Shown: piece after piece, positions 11,509 to 22,145 of the stretch
Numbering within the stretch: the first letter of the stretch is position 1
Layout: every line of letters begins with the position of its first letter
NCBI GenBank assembly: GCA_964247055.1
Contig: OZ176050.1
Span: 4,154,001 to 4,218,000 of the forward strand
Origin: Paragordius varius
Lineage: Eukaryota > Nematomorpha
Reading direction: 5' to 3'
DNA length: 64,000 nt
Notes under the pieces: generated by a model
What the model was told of the DNA's origin: nothing
The model's database searches: none
What the model saw: the letters and a program-made list of their open reading frames with translations, nothing else
Program-made: the position numbers and the translations under genes

Positions 11509-14407
11509 AAATCTATCGAGCTGTGTAACCTTTAAATAAATATTTTGTATTTGCTCACAAAGTGTCATGTAAAATAAATGGAATATAAATATAGTATTAA
11601 TTATAAAGATTTGACCAAGAACAGTTGTTGTGCGTTCTGTATAGCCTTTTTGGAACCGTTAGGAGCAAAATTGTATGAAACTGCTTAACATAATTTTATA
11701 GGGGGTGGGGTTTATTGTAAAATATAATGGTAGGTAGGGCTTAGACAAAAATATTTTAAACATTTTTACCCTAAAATGTCAGAACAATATTGGAAAAATA
11801 TGCATGTAATCGCTTTCAAATGCGCTCATTCACTGTCATAGCACCAAATGATATACAAAAAATTAAATTAAGCAAGCTTTTAATCAATTTTGCATTAAAT
11901 TTGAACATTATTATCTCTTAAATTTAATTATCACGTTATAAACCCATGTTCAAAAATATTTATAAAGATGGTTACAAAAATTATTTATGATAGCACCCAA
12001 CCCTAGATATAATAATGAACATTTTATAGCAAAATATTTGGACATAAAATATTTTCTTAGATAGGGGTTGATTTCTTTTATGTTTTTTATATATCGTTTT
12101 ATAAACAATATATATTAGTAGACGGATATCACAAAAAGTCAGTATGTATTACAGTCTTTCTTCATCATCGGTTACAAGCCATTCAAAATTTAACCTTATT
12201 TAACAAATTCTTATCCTGTATCATTTAGTATCAAAACTTTACAAGAATCCATCGATGTTTTTTTTACTAAATACAAAATTGGATATATAATTTGTTTGGG
12301 GTGGTTTTGTATGTCTGATAGAGTAAAAATTAAAATTATCACGACAAACATATTAATTTTTTTATATAGCGTATGTTTTTGAGAAATGGATGTTAATGGT
12401 GGATTATATGTTACACACTTGTCATCATATGTAAGGGATAGATAAAAATTTGGTTTACTTTATATAAGAACATAATCCATTACCCTTTATGTTTATAACT
12501 TTATTTTTAACCTTAAAAACAACTCGTGTTAGACACAAAGTAATTAATACTTTGATAACCCACTAAGCCCAAACGCAGAACTAAATTTGAACCATAACTT
12601 AATTAAAAATCTCTCATCCATTTACTTAAAAGGAACAAAATATGAAAAGATTAATTACATTTTAAAATATGAATAAACATATATATATATGTAAAAATAA
12701 TTTAATAGCGGATATTCGGATAATTTTTAATTAAATGTGTATTTTGCCTATACTCTTGCAATTAAACTAATAGAGGGCCAAGAACGTAATTTAATAAATA
12801 ATTTAAAATTGGAATTTAATGAAATTAAATCATAATAAATATGTAAAAATAAAATATGATATATCTTTAAGTCAAAACTACACAAGTTTTTAACGTGATT
12901 TGGGATATTACAAATTAATGATATTGTATTTAGAAAAATAATAATATTTTATAAAAAATGTAGTATAAAAATGAGCCCATAATTACATTTTGATTTCCAT
13001 CATGGCTTTTGCGTCTGTGTACCCATGGATTTTTGAATCATACTAGCCAAGTTTTTGGACCTAAGTGTATATTATACGTAAAAATTTAGAGCACATTGTT
13101 AATAACTTATGTAATTTGCAATAAAACAAAATTAATATAGTTTATTTTTTAACTAACCTCCTGATTTTGGTGTGATTTTGATAAAGTATTATTCCAAATC
13201 GAGGAAATATGAATATATCTCTTTTCTGTTTATAATTCGCTTTTTAATTAAAGCTTCCAACAAACTTAAAAAATCATTTTTCTAACCTTCTTTATTACCT
13301 ATTGGGTAGTTTTCTACCCAACTGCGATAATTAAAGCTTTAATATTGGGTAAAATTTAAAGATATTTTTCGTGGCTTAAAGCGTATTATAATTAAAAATT
13401 TGACATATAATTGAAAAAATATTCTCTCAAATGCAGTCATTTTTTATTAAAAAAATTGCTAAAATGGCAGATGAAAACATATTACGATTAATAAAATTAA
13501 TAAATTTAAATGCGTTTTATCATGTTTTGGCAGTGAATTTTGGGTCATATATTTTCAGAATCAGCTGTTTGTTTCGATCCGAATTAAAAGATTATCCTGA
13601 AGTTACACTATTAAAAGAATAGTTGTATTTAGTCGATATACCTTTTAGTTTTATATTTATTACAAAAAGCCTTTAATAAAAACACCTTAAAGTTTTTATT
13701 CTTCTTATAAATATTTAAAATGTAAGGGAGTGTTGATGAGCTTAAATGTATTCACCTATGAATTTTAGAAACATAAATAAATTATTGAGTGAGAATAGAG
13801 CTTAATTTTCGGGAAAAACGTAGTTGGAGCAGATATATATTCATTCGGGAACATAACCCTTATGTATATATCAGTAATTAAGTCAAATTCAAATTAATTA
13901 AATCAAAATAAAATAATAAATAATATTCCTATTATAACATTATAAATTAGGGGACTTGCAGTCATTTATCTCTAAAATACTACTTTGCGATGTTGTGTTC
14001 TTCCGTCAAAATCTGAGGAAACAAAAATATTTTTTATAGCTTTATTACCCCAGATTGATGCGAAAGCCCATTATGTTAAAAAAAAGTAATCAAATAAAAT
14101 GCTTCATATATTCAAATAAAGTTACTTTAACTTTTTGATAATTACATTTTTAATCCTGCTGGAATTTTTGGCCTATTATTATTGTAATATTGCTTTGTGA
14201 ATAAATAATTTCCCTATGTTCGATTAATGGTGCTATTTTTGGTTACAATGGTTTAAAATTTTATTCTATAATAAAGCTCCCTTAAAAGTTAATGACCATA
14301 CATTTCGTTAATCAATATGCAATCAATGCAATTATACAATAAATTTTGCATAAAATTTGATCTCCACAATTGTAATTAGCACGATCACAATGAATATAAC
14401 TCTAAAG

Positions 14408-14702
14408 CAGTGGTTCCCTCCTTATTTTGTTCACGCCCCACCAAATTGACAAAAAATTCTTGCGCCCCCCTCCTCCCCTTCCCAAAAAAAACAAATGTAA
14501 AAATGTAAAATTTATTTTAGTATTTTAAAAATCATAATCAATAAAATACTTTCTGCAATCGTTGAAATATTATTACCATGTCTGGGACAAATCTTCATAA
14601 TTTGTCCGTGAGATTCTAATTAACCTTTAATTGTTTCTATATTTATTTTTCAATGGAATTGTCCAAATTTTTTACTCCCCCCGCCCCTTTTCGGAACCAC
14701 TG
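14408..14702. repeat. hAT-type MITE (295 bp)
   Basis: Terminal inverted repeats CAGTGGTTCC / GGAACCACTG bound an A/T-rich body with unusual C-rich patches (CGCCCC, TCCCC) just inside both ends. The flanking 8-mers CTCTAAAG and TTCTAAAT agree at 6 of 8 positions, consistent with a decayed 8-bp target duplication. No transposase frame. Confidence 0.7.
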
Positions 14703-14868
14703 TTCTAAATAATTATACGCCAATTAAGTTTGGTATTCTCAGGGTATTTTTCGATTTTGGATTTGAAATCAGAAAAAGTTATGCCGTTACTGCCAAATTA
14801 ACCAAAATAGAGCATGTCATTTTGGGTACATTATGTTAAATATTTTTAATGTATAAATCAATTAAACT

Positions 14869-15214
14869 AATATACCATTTAAATTTAAATTCCCACTTGA
14901 ACAATTCAAATTCACCCTCGAACAATTCAAACCTTAAAGACAAATTCATAAATTAAATTATGTGTTTTCGGGATAATATAACTCATCATCAATATGAAAT
15001 ATATCTTTACGATATAGTTTATTGTTTTTTCAGCATTATATTAATTTTAAACAGAATTTCATATTTTAAAATATTATAAAATAAAGGTAATTATTAATCT
15101 TAAAAAACACATAAGTTATTTTGTGAATTCGAATTGTTCGACGGTGAATTTGAATTGTTCAAGGGTGAATTTAAAATCTTTAAGGGTGAATTTGAAATGT
15201 AAATGATACATATT
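14869..15214. repeat. TA-flanked MITE with repeated CACCC / GAATTG arms, copy A
   Basis: The left arm (TATACCATTTAAATTTAAATT, then repeated AACAATTCAAATTCACCCT-like units) is the inverse of the right arm (GAATTGTTC...GGTGAATTT units ending AATGTAAATGATACATA). The core shares blocks with copies at 16670 and 20925. Sub-repeats of about 20 bp inside each arm make it fold strongly. Confidence 0.65.
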
Positions 15215-16669
15215 ATATGTCAGCATTTTTCTCAATCATTTTTTATATGGGCGTCTGAAAACATTTGCGAAAATTTTAAGAGCAAAAAAGCCGTGATGTC
15301 GCAATTTAATTTTTAGATATAATTATTAATCCCTAAAATTTAGTAACATTTAGTAAAAGGGTAGTTTGTACAACTTATTATGTGAAAATGTTTTTGAAAC
15401 CTATTGTCACTGAAAATATCATATTGTCCAAATCAGAAAGTCTTTCTTTCAAATATGTGTCTATTTTAACGTTGAAACTTATTAGTTGTGTTTGCATTTT
15501 ATTTACATATTTGTTGCACTGAAGTCCTTAACACACTCGATTTATTTTATAAAAGTTTTTACGATAATTGGAATTGTTGCATATCTTATTCCATATTTTG
15601 CATACCATAACACTTGAATTCAATATATTCATTTAAGTCTTTCAACACAAATGGGGTCGGGTCGTTGGTGACCACAGGCCTGTATAAAATCAAATACATC
15701 AAATATGCAATAAATTGAAACTATTGAAAAAGTTTTCTCTTATATAACATTGATGAAATATAAAAAAAAGATTTATTTAAAAAAACTTATATTATTGTAT
15801 GGTAAACCTGAGGGTAATTCATGTGTGCATTAGCTAAATATAAAAACAATGCAAAATAAACCATATTTTTCTATATATTAATGTTAGAGATAGGGTTTTA
15901 ATGGAAAATTAATTAAATTTTAGTGTTAGAAGTAAACATGTGAAAATTATGTAAAATAAAAATGGTGTTGAAGTCTTTTTATATGGGGGTTTTTCAAAAC
16001 TGAATTTTATTTGGCAATATAGTTGTTAGTATAAAAGCATATTCAAATTGGAGTCCCTTTCAGTAGTTTTTCATAATATCAAATTAAAGTTCTGGATTCA
16101 CTAGTTACTCCAATTGGAATCAAAGTATTAAATACCACTTTGATAAATTTCATTTTAAAATGCAATCTCAAATATGTTTAATAAATCGCTGTTTTTTGCA
16201 TTTGACCACTTTAACAAACTCTCACAGTTTAAGTTTTCGCCCATCTAAATGAATCAAACATTGGAACACACACAATGTTGACTTATTAATAAATTTGATA
16301 TATATGTCTTTAGGCATTTAGCTCATTAATATATTATCATGTGGTAGTAAATGAATGGTTTTCAATATTGACAAATATGGATATAATTACATATTTGATT
16401 CAATTAATAAGTTATAATAGATACACTTTAAAATTTTTATACCTTAATAAATTTGACAAGTGTGTTTGTTTTATTATAAATTTAGAACACATTTGGTCCG
16501 TTATAATTATTTGAAAAATGCGATGTTTTCTTTAATTTGTAACTTTGAATATAATATAATAAAATTTAGCTCAATTTTTTAAGTAGAGAAGACCACATGA
16601 TAAACACAATCCATAAAAAATTTGAAATTTTTGATGTTTGTAAGGTGGACTTTTTAAAATTATACGTAT

Positions 16670-16880
16670 AATCAAATTCAACCTAAAAATAATTGGGTTT
16701 TTAGGATAATATAAATCATCATTAATATGAAATATATCTTTGATAAATTTAATATTATTTCAGTATTATTTTAATGTTAAACAAATAACAAATAAAAAAT
16801 ATAAGTACTATTTAATCTTAAAAAACACAATTTATTTTTAGGGTGAATTATTGTTCAAGGGTGAATCTGAATAAGGGTTA
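16670..16880. repeat. Partial copy B of the CACCC / GAATTG MITE family
   Basis: It carries the family core (AATATGAAATATATCTTTGAT and AATCTTAAAAAACACA blocks) and one right arm with GGGTGAATTATTGTTCAAGG. The left arm is short and no clean terminus remains. Confidence 0.5.
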
Positions 16881-17520
16881 ATTTAAATTGAAGTGGTGCT
16901 AAGGTAACCACTATTTTTACATAACAACTTTTTAAATAATTTATAATGTTTTCAATAAATTTATTTAAAACTAAAATGCAGAGTCATCCTCATAAATCAA
17001 TATATATATAATTAATTAAACGCGACCTACGTAACGCATAAATCACCTTAAAACCATACCTAACGCATAAATAAGATTACGTAATTTATATAAACATACT
17101 TTTTACATTAATTTTATGCTCTTATATAGATTTAAGGCAGTAGTTAATTAAGTTTTATCCTAAAAAATATTTGTGTTTCGAAGTTGTTTTTTTAGAGATT
17201 ATCTAACAAATTAGTTGTGCTGATTAATGATTATCAACAAGGTAATAAAAGACGTATGCCTATTAATAAATTTAATTTTTCAAATTGAACTAAAAGTATA
17301 AAAATATATTTATCTATATGTTTAAATTTTTTAAAATTTATATATGTTTAAATTAATTTTCTTCTAATTAATTTCAAAATATTTATCAATAAGTTTTCCA
17401 TGTTTCATGTTAAGTTAAAATTAAATTTATGCGACAATATAATGATAATATTGCATGGTTATTTAAAGACGTAAACGTCCTAATAGTATTATAGAATTCG
17501 ATATTATAAAATTTGCCAAA

Positions 17521-18891
17521 ATGTTTGATATAAATGACATAAATATGTCCCATGATTTCTCAACATGCCAGTCCAATCAAATTCAGAGTAGGAAAGAACT
17601 TTCCTGGGATTTACTCACCGTTTTAAATATAATTATTTTGCCCACACTGCTTGTTTTGGGGCTGATGGGTAATACATTGGGCATTTTGATTTTACGTAAG
17701 ATACGTCAGCGATTCTCCATTAACAGTGCATCAAATTATTTGTATTACTACTATCTCACATGGATAGCATGGTTGAATATAATCACATGCATTTTTTACG
17801 CGTTTAGGGTAGGCGAAAAGTTACGTAAATTTGGTCAAAATACCATAATTTACCATAACAAAGTTTGGTTAGTTTTTATTGGCCATTATACACTCATTTT
17901 TATAAATGGATTCTTTGGTGCTTCGGTCCTTGTCCTTTGTTTAATTCTTTGGGATCGATACAAGAATTTGAAAAGCCCGTTCGAATATGCTCGAATGATT
18001 GCACACGCGGATTGGCGTTTCCATTTACTGTTTTATCTCCCATTAGTTTTTACCATAGCGTCTAACACTATGTGTTGCAGTAGTTATGTTTGGTATCAAG
18101 TGCATGCATGCCTTCTACCCTACAAAAACTTAAGTTATAATCTAACCGATGTTTCTATATTAACCAAAACGATTTCTATCTTAGAGTCATATAATAATAA
18201 TGCAAACGAAACCAATAGACTTAGATTTTACATACATCGTGAAAAAATTGTCAAACACATTGAACGTTATGACTACTTTAGGATATGCTTATTGTCAATT
18301 CTACCTGGGTTAGTTATACTATATTATGGAGTCTGGGTTACGAATCTCCTCGTAAAATTTTTACATAATCGTTCAACCATTATAAGAAAAAGTCGGATAA
18401 ACCAGGTCAATCACAGTAGTTTTAATGGTAGTTCAGTTTTTACACAAAATCCTACACAACAATTATTTATCGCGAAGGAGAAATCTACTACGCTATATGT
18501 CCCCAATGTAAACACTCCAACAAGTATTGAAGAACAGCTGAATGGATCTCAAGTTGCAGAACCGAATTTGGAGCAATTTGATAAAAATCGGAAAACTAAA
18601 ATAATTGCAAGGAATTTATCAGCTCTCATATACTTTGTTATGTATTGTGTCCTGGAAATTCCTAACATAATAGTTCTCTTGTTCAAAAATAACTTGACAC
18701 ACAATGAAACATTTATTGATATATCAAATTTGTTGGAGATGATGTTTTTTACCCTCAATTTTTACGTGTATATGGCGTTTGATAAGAATTTTCATCGACA
18801 AATACGTAACGTTTTTAATATTTTGATTGGAGTAAAACGACAAAATATTGCTGTTACATCCGTAGTTAATGCAGGAACAAGTGCACCCTAA
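17521..18891 (+). CDS. Orphan rhodopsin-class GPCR, copy 3 (456 aa, intronless)
   Basis: It has the same length and layout as copy 2: N-terminal CQSNQIQ block, GN in TM1, YLYYYYLTWIAWLN in TM2, LILWDRY at the end of TM3, LEIPN in TM6 and LNFYVYMAFDKNF in TM7. There is no Cys at the usual top-of-TM3 position, although Cys residues remain after TM2 and in extracellular loop 2 (CCSS and HAC). ATG at 17521 opens the frame; a second ATG nine codons on is a weaker option. It is a recent duplicate of copy 2, lying 6.4 kb downstream in the same orientation, so the cluster probably arose by tandem duplication followed by repeat insertion. Ligand unknown. Confidence 0.88.
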   Translation: MFDINDINMSHDFSTCQSNQIQSRKELSWDLLTVLNIIILPTLLVLGLMGNTLGILILRKIRQRFSINSASNYLYYYYLTWIAWLNIITCIFYAFRVGEKLRKFGQNTIIYHNKVWLVFIGHYTLIFINGFFGASVLVLCLILWDRYKNLKSPFEYARMIAHADWRFHLLFYLPLVFTIASNTMCCSSYVWYQVHACLLPYKNLSYNLTDVSILTKTISILESYNNNANETNRLRFYIHREKIVKHIERYDYFRICLLSILPGLVILYYGVWVTNLLVKFLHNRSTIIRKSRINQVNHSSFNGSSVFTQNPTQQLFIAKEKSTTLYVPNVNTPTSIEEQLNGSQVAEPNLEQFDKNRKTKIIARNLSALIYFVMYCVLEIPNIIVLLFKNNLTHNETFIDISNLLEMMFFTLNFYVYMAFDKNFHRQIRNVFNILIGVKRQNIAVTSVVNAGTSAP

Positions 18892-18989
18892 GTTGCCATA
18901 TTTAAATGTAAAATATTTACCCACTTTATAAAACAAATATAGTTTAGGCATTTTGATTTTGCAATATACTCTAATATTATTTAAACTTT

Positions 18990-19277
18990 ATGAAATTGGC
19001 ATCCGAAGTCAAGTTGCGTAAATTAACTTGGTTTTTGTATTCATTCATAAGTAAACCTCGTTTTAATATAATAACTAAAATAATTGCAGTAGGTTTCATT
19101 TGCTATGCATGGGAATTTTTGTTGCAAATAAAATTGATGAAAGAATACATCCTTCGCAACGTTCCCGTGTCGGCACTGTTTCCCATGACATTATTACAGT
19201 GGTATTCACCAAAGCTTGACGGGCCGCATACAAAATGTTTTTTTGCTAAAGGAGCACAGCCCAGTACCGACAAATAA
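18990..19277 (+). CDS. Small one-TM protein of unknown function (95 aa)
   Basis: An ATG-to-stop frame begins 99 bp after the stop of GPCR copy 3, on the same strand. The N-terminus is basic (KLASEVKLRKL), a hydrophobic helix lies at about residues 28-46, and the tail is polar with Pro, Gly and two Lys (PKLDGPHTK). The 3' half is less AT-rich than the flanks, favouring real coding. The architecture (basic start, one TM, under 100 residues) is that of small mitochondrial inner-membrane or assembly factors; a faint resemblance to the SMIM4/UQCC5 layout is not strong enough to name it. It could also be one exon of a larger gene. Confidence 0.4.
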   Translation: MKLASEVKLRKLTWFLYSFISKPRFNIITKIIAVGFICYAWEFLLQIKLMKEYILRNVPVSALFPMTLLQWYSPKLDGPHTKCFFAKGAQPSTDK

Positions 19278-19939
19278 TGTATAGTTTTATATGCGGGTAC
19301 TTATAAAACTAATCAGTATATCAAGATTTGCGGTTATACACAAATATTTTGTAATGAACTCTTCTACAAAATGGCCTTATTTAAATATAAACCTATATTT
19401 TTGACAAATCTGATTATTATAACAGGCCAATCTATGGTCGCATCCCTGTGTCTCTTAACATATTTTCTTTTGAAGTATGCCTCCTCGATGTATTGTAACA
19501 AAACAAAAGGATAATATAGGTTTTATCATTTAATATTTATTTACATTTTTAAAAACTCATTAACCCTTATCTTTTGAAATTTCTTTCTAATTTGATTCCA
19601 ACTAAAATTTTTATGATCGATGAATTCAGATGCGTATGATCAAAACCGAAGCATATATTTAAATGAAAGCAAAAATCGTATCATAAATTAAAATTCTATA
19701 ATTGAGAAATTACGGAATCCAACGAAATTTTTTAAATAACTAAAAAATGAATAAATATCAATCGACTCAAAAAATTTATATTTGTAATCAAAAATTTTTT
19801 TTATTCAGAATCATAAAAAAGCACCTCTACGGCTGCGGTGTGATTATTACTGATTTCGATTTGAAAAATACATTTGAAGGCATTTTAATTAGATTATTTT
19901 AATACACATGCTCTTATTATAATTTTTTATGGTATGCAA

Positions 19940-20522
19940 TTAACACTTCGATCCAAATTGGGGTATCTAAATACCCCAGACTAAATTTAAATTAAAATTT
20001 TTAAAAAACTACTGAAGGAAACGGTCCCAATTTAAGTTTATGCTTCTATCCTGATAAATATTATATAAATATGCCAAAATATCTTGATAAAATTTTGTTT
20101 TGAAAAAAACGTTCCATCTCAAACTACTTCATTTTTATTTTACAAAAATTTTGCAAAATAGCGTCTTCATTTAATTTTAAGTGTAAAACTAAAGCTTATT
20201 TTTTATATAATTTACATCTAACATTGATAGATATAAAAAAGCGGTTTATTTTGTATTATTTTTTAATTTTACAATTTGACACATGTCACGTTGACTAAAT
20301 TTTTACCTTTCAGTTTTAGCTCAAAATAAGTAATATCAAGTATTTTTGAATAAAATTTTTTATATATTTCTGTTTATTAATGTTATATAAGTGCAAAATT
20401 TTGCCCTGGTTTTGATTGCTTCCATACTTTTTAAAGAATTTTATTTTAAACAGGCCTGGGGTATCCAACTACCCCAATTTGAATCGAAGGACTAAAATGA
20501 GTGTGTTGTATCCAAGTGTTAA
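19940..20522 (+). repeat. TTAA-flanked MITE (piggyBac-type target), copy 1
   Basis: The ends read TTAACACTTCGATCCAAATT and AATTTGAATCG...AAGTGTTAA, so the element is bounded by TTAA. Inside each end is the palindromic block GGGGTATCTAAATACCCC or GGGGTATCCAACTACCCC. The right end carries an extra about 23 bp between the TTAACACTT terminus and the GATTCAAATT block that the left end lacks. No transposase frame. A second copy in opposite orientation is at 37155. Confidence 0.65.
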
Positions 20523-20924
20523 AGTTACGAATAAAATATCGATGTATTCGATTTCTGAATCGATATAAACATACATACCAGTAAGTTTTTTTGTGTTATA
20601 TTTTAAACTCATGGTTAAAGTACCATTCATAAATAACATTGCCCCCAAAAAGTCATTTCCCATCTAAATGCCCGTTTAATCCTTACTTATAACATTTTGG
20701 CCAATTTTTTTGTACAGTCCCATGTTTTTCACCAAAAACGGTTTGACAGCATATGTACATAAATATAATTATAAAAATATTTATTATATAGTCGATTGCT
20801 TTACATTCAATATATCAAAAATCACAACGCTGTAAAGGGTTCATTGGACTTCCAATGGGACATGAAAATGCGTCTGCAAAATGTTTAATCTGCGAAAGCA
20901 CTGCATTAGCCCTGCCAATATAAA

Positions 20925-21437
20925 TATACCATTTACAGTTCAAATTCACCCTTAAATAATTTAAAACCCTTGAACAATTCTAATTAATTGAAAAATATAA
21001 ATCATTTTCGACACGTTAATAGTATAAAAAATATGGAAATTTATTTAAAACGTGTCATAGAATAAATAAAATTTGCGTACGGTTTCGGACATTTTAACGT
21101 GTGTCCGTCCTCAGCGTTAAAAAAATTATATAAATGAGTATGGATAAAATGGTTCTTTATATACAAAATTAACCCTTAAACAATTCGAATTCACCCTAAA
21201 AATAATTATGTGTTTTTGAACTAATATAACTCATTATTAATATAAAATATATCTTTATGGCATAGTTTATTATTTTTTCAGTATTATTTTTATTATAAAA
21301 CAAAATATTTTGTAAAAATATATAAAATTAGGTAATTTTTAATCCTAAATAACATATAATTTATTTGAGGGTGAATTTGAAATGTTCGAGGGTGAATTTG
21401 AATTGTTTAAGGGTGTATTTGAATTGTAAATGGTATA
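20925..21437. repeat. TA-flanked CACCC / GAATTG MITE, copy C with an internal insertion
   Basis: Inverted ends TATACCATTTAC / GTAAATGGTATA are the cleanest of this family. The core matches copy A at 14869. About 180 bp (roughly 20990-21170), bounded by GACACGTT and AACGTGTC, is absent from copy A and may be a second small insertion. Confidence 0.65.
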
Positions 21438-22145
21438 TATAATGTTAATCATTTTAGTATATTTGTGATATATTTTATAAGTACTTATCCAATCATGTGT
21501 CAAATAAACCTTGAATATTACATATTATCCGCTAAATATTAGGATAAATTTATTATTGATTGGGCTTGAAACTGAAAGCCTTCATGTGTCGAGATTTTTA
21601 TTTTAATTTAAAGATGAACAAATATGAAAGAAAATTAACAATTTTATATTTTTTAAAAAATTTTCTTATAATGTCAAAAGGCCAATTTCTTAAATTAAAA
21701 TTGATTTAATTGGTTTGTCAAATACACCAAATGATAATGAAGCATACCAACGTTCAAATAAATATATAATTAGTTTCTGAAATTTTTAAATTAATACTCA
21801 TTTTTTTTAATTTACTGCCATAAAAACATAATCAAAATTAAATTATATTTATAATAAACAGTTAGTGACAAATTTTGTATCCAATGAGTTACAAGTTAAA
21901 ATATATAATATATGTACAATACCTGATCTTATTCGTGCTATGGGAGTTCGATTTAAGGTAATTTATTAATGTTTCGTTGGATGTCGTTCCACACTGATTC
22001 TAAACATATTGATTTATTACATTTATGTAGAAAGTTAATTTTATAATGAAATACGTCGACCATGCTCATTTTGATATAGATTTTTTTTTATTCATTTCCA
22101 AAATAGCAAACTAAATTATTTTCTTATTGAAATATTTCAAAGATT

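Larger units (their letters stand above)
11079..17520. other. 6.4-kb gene-free gap holding several MITEs
   Basis: No supported gene. Four repeat copies listed separately fall here (11298-11508, 14408-14702, 14869-15214 and 16670-16880). An ATG-started 63-codon frame at 13431-13622 has no family resemblance and is not called. The rest is unassigned AT-rich sequence. Confidence 0.45.
19278..22145. other. Gene-free gap with two MITEs
   Basis: Between the small TM ORF and the 3' end of the M13 gene. Apart from the repeats at 19940-20522 and 20925-21437 I see no gene or RNA. Confidence 0.4.
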
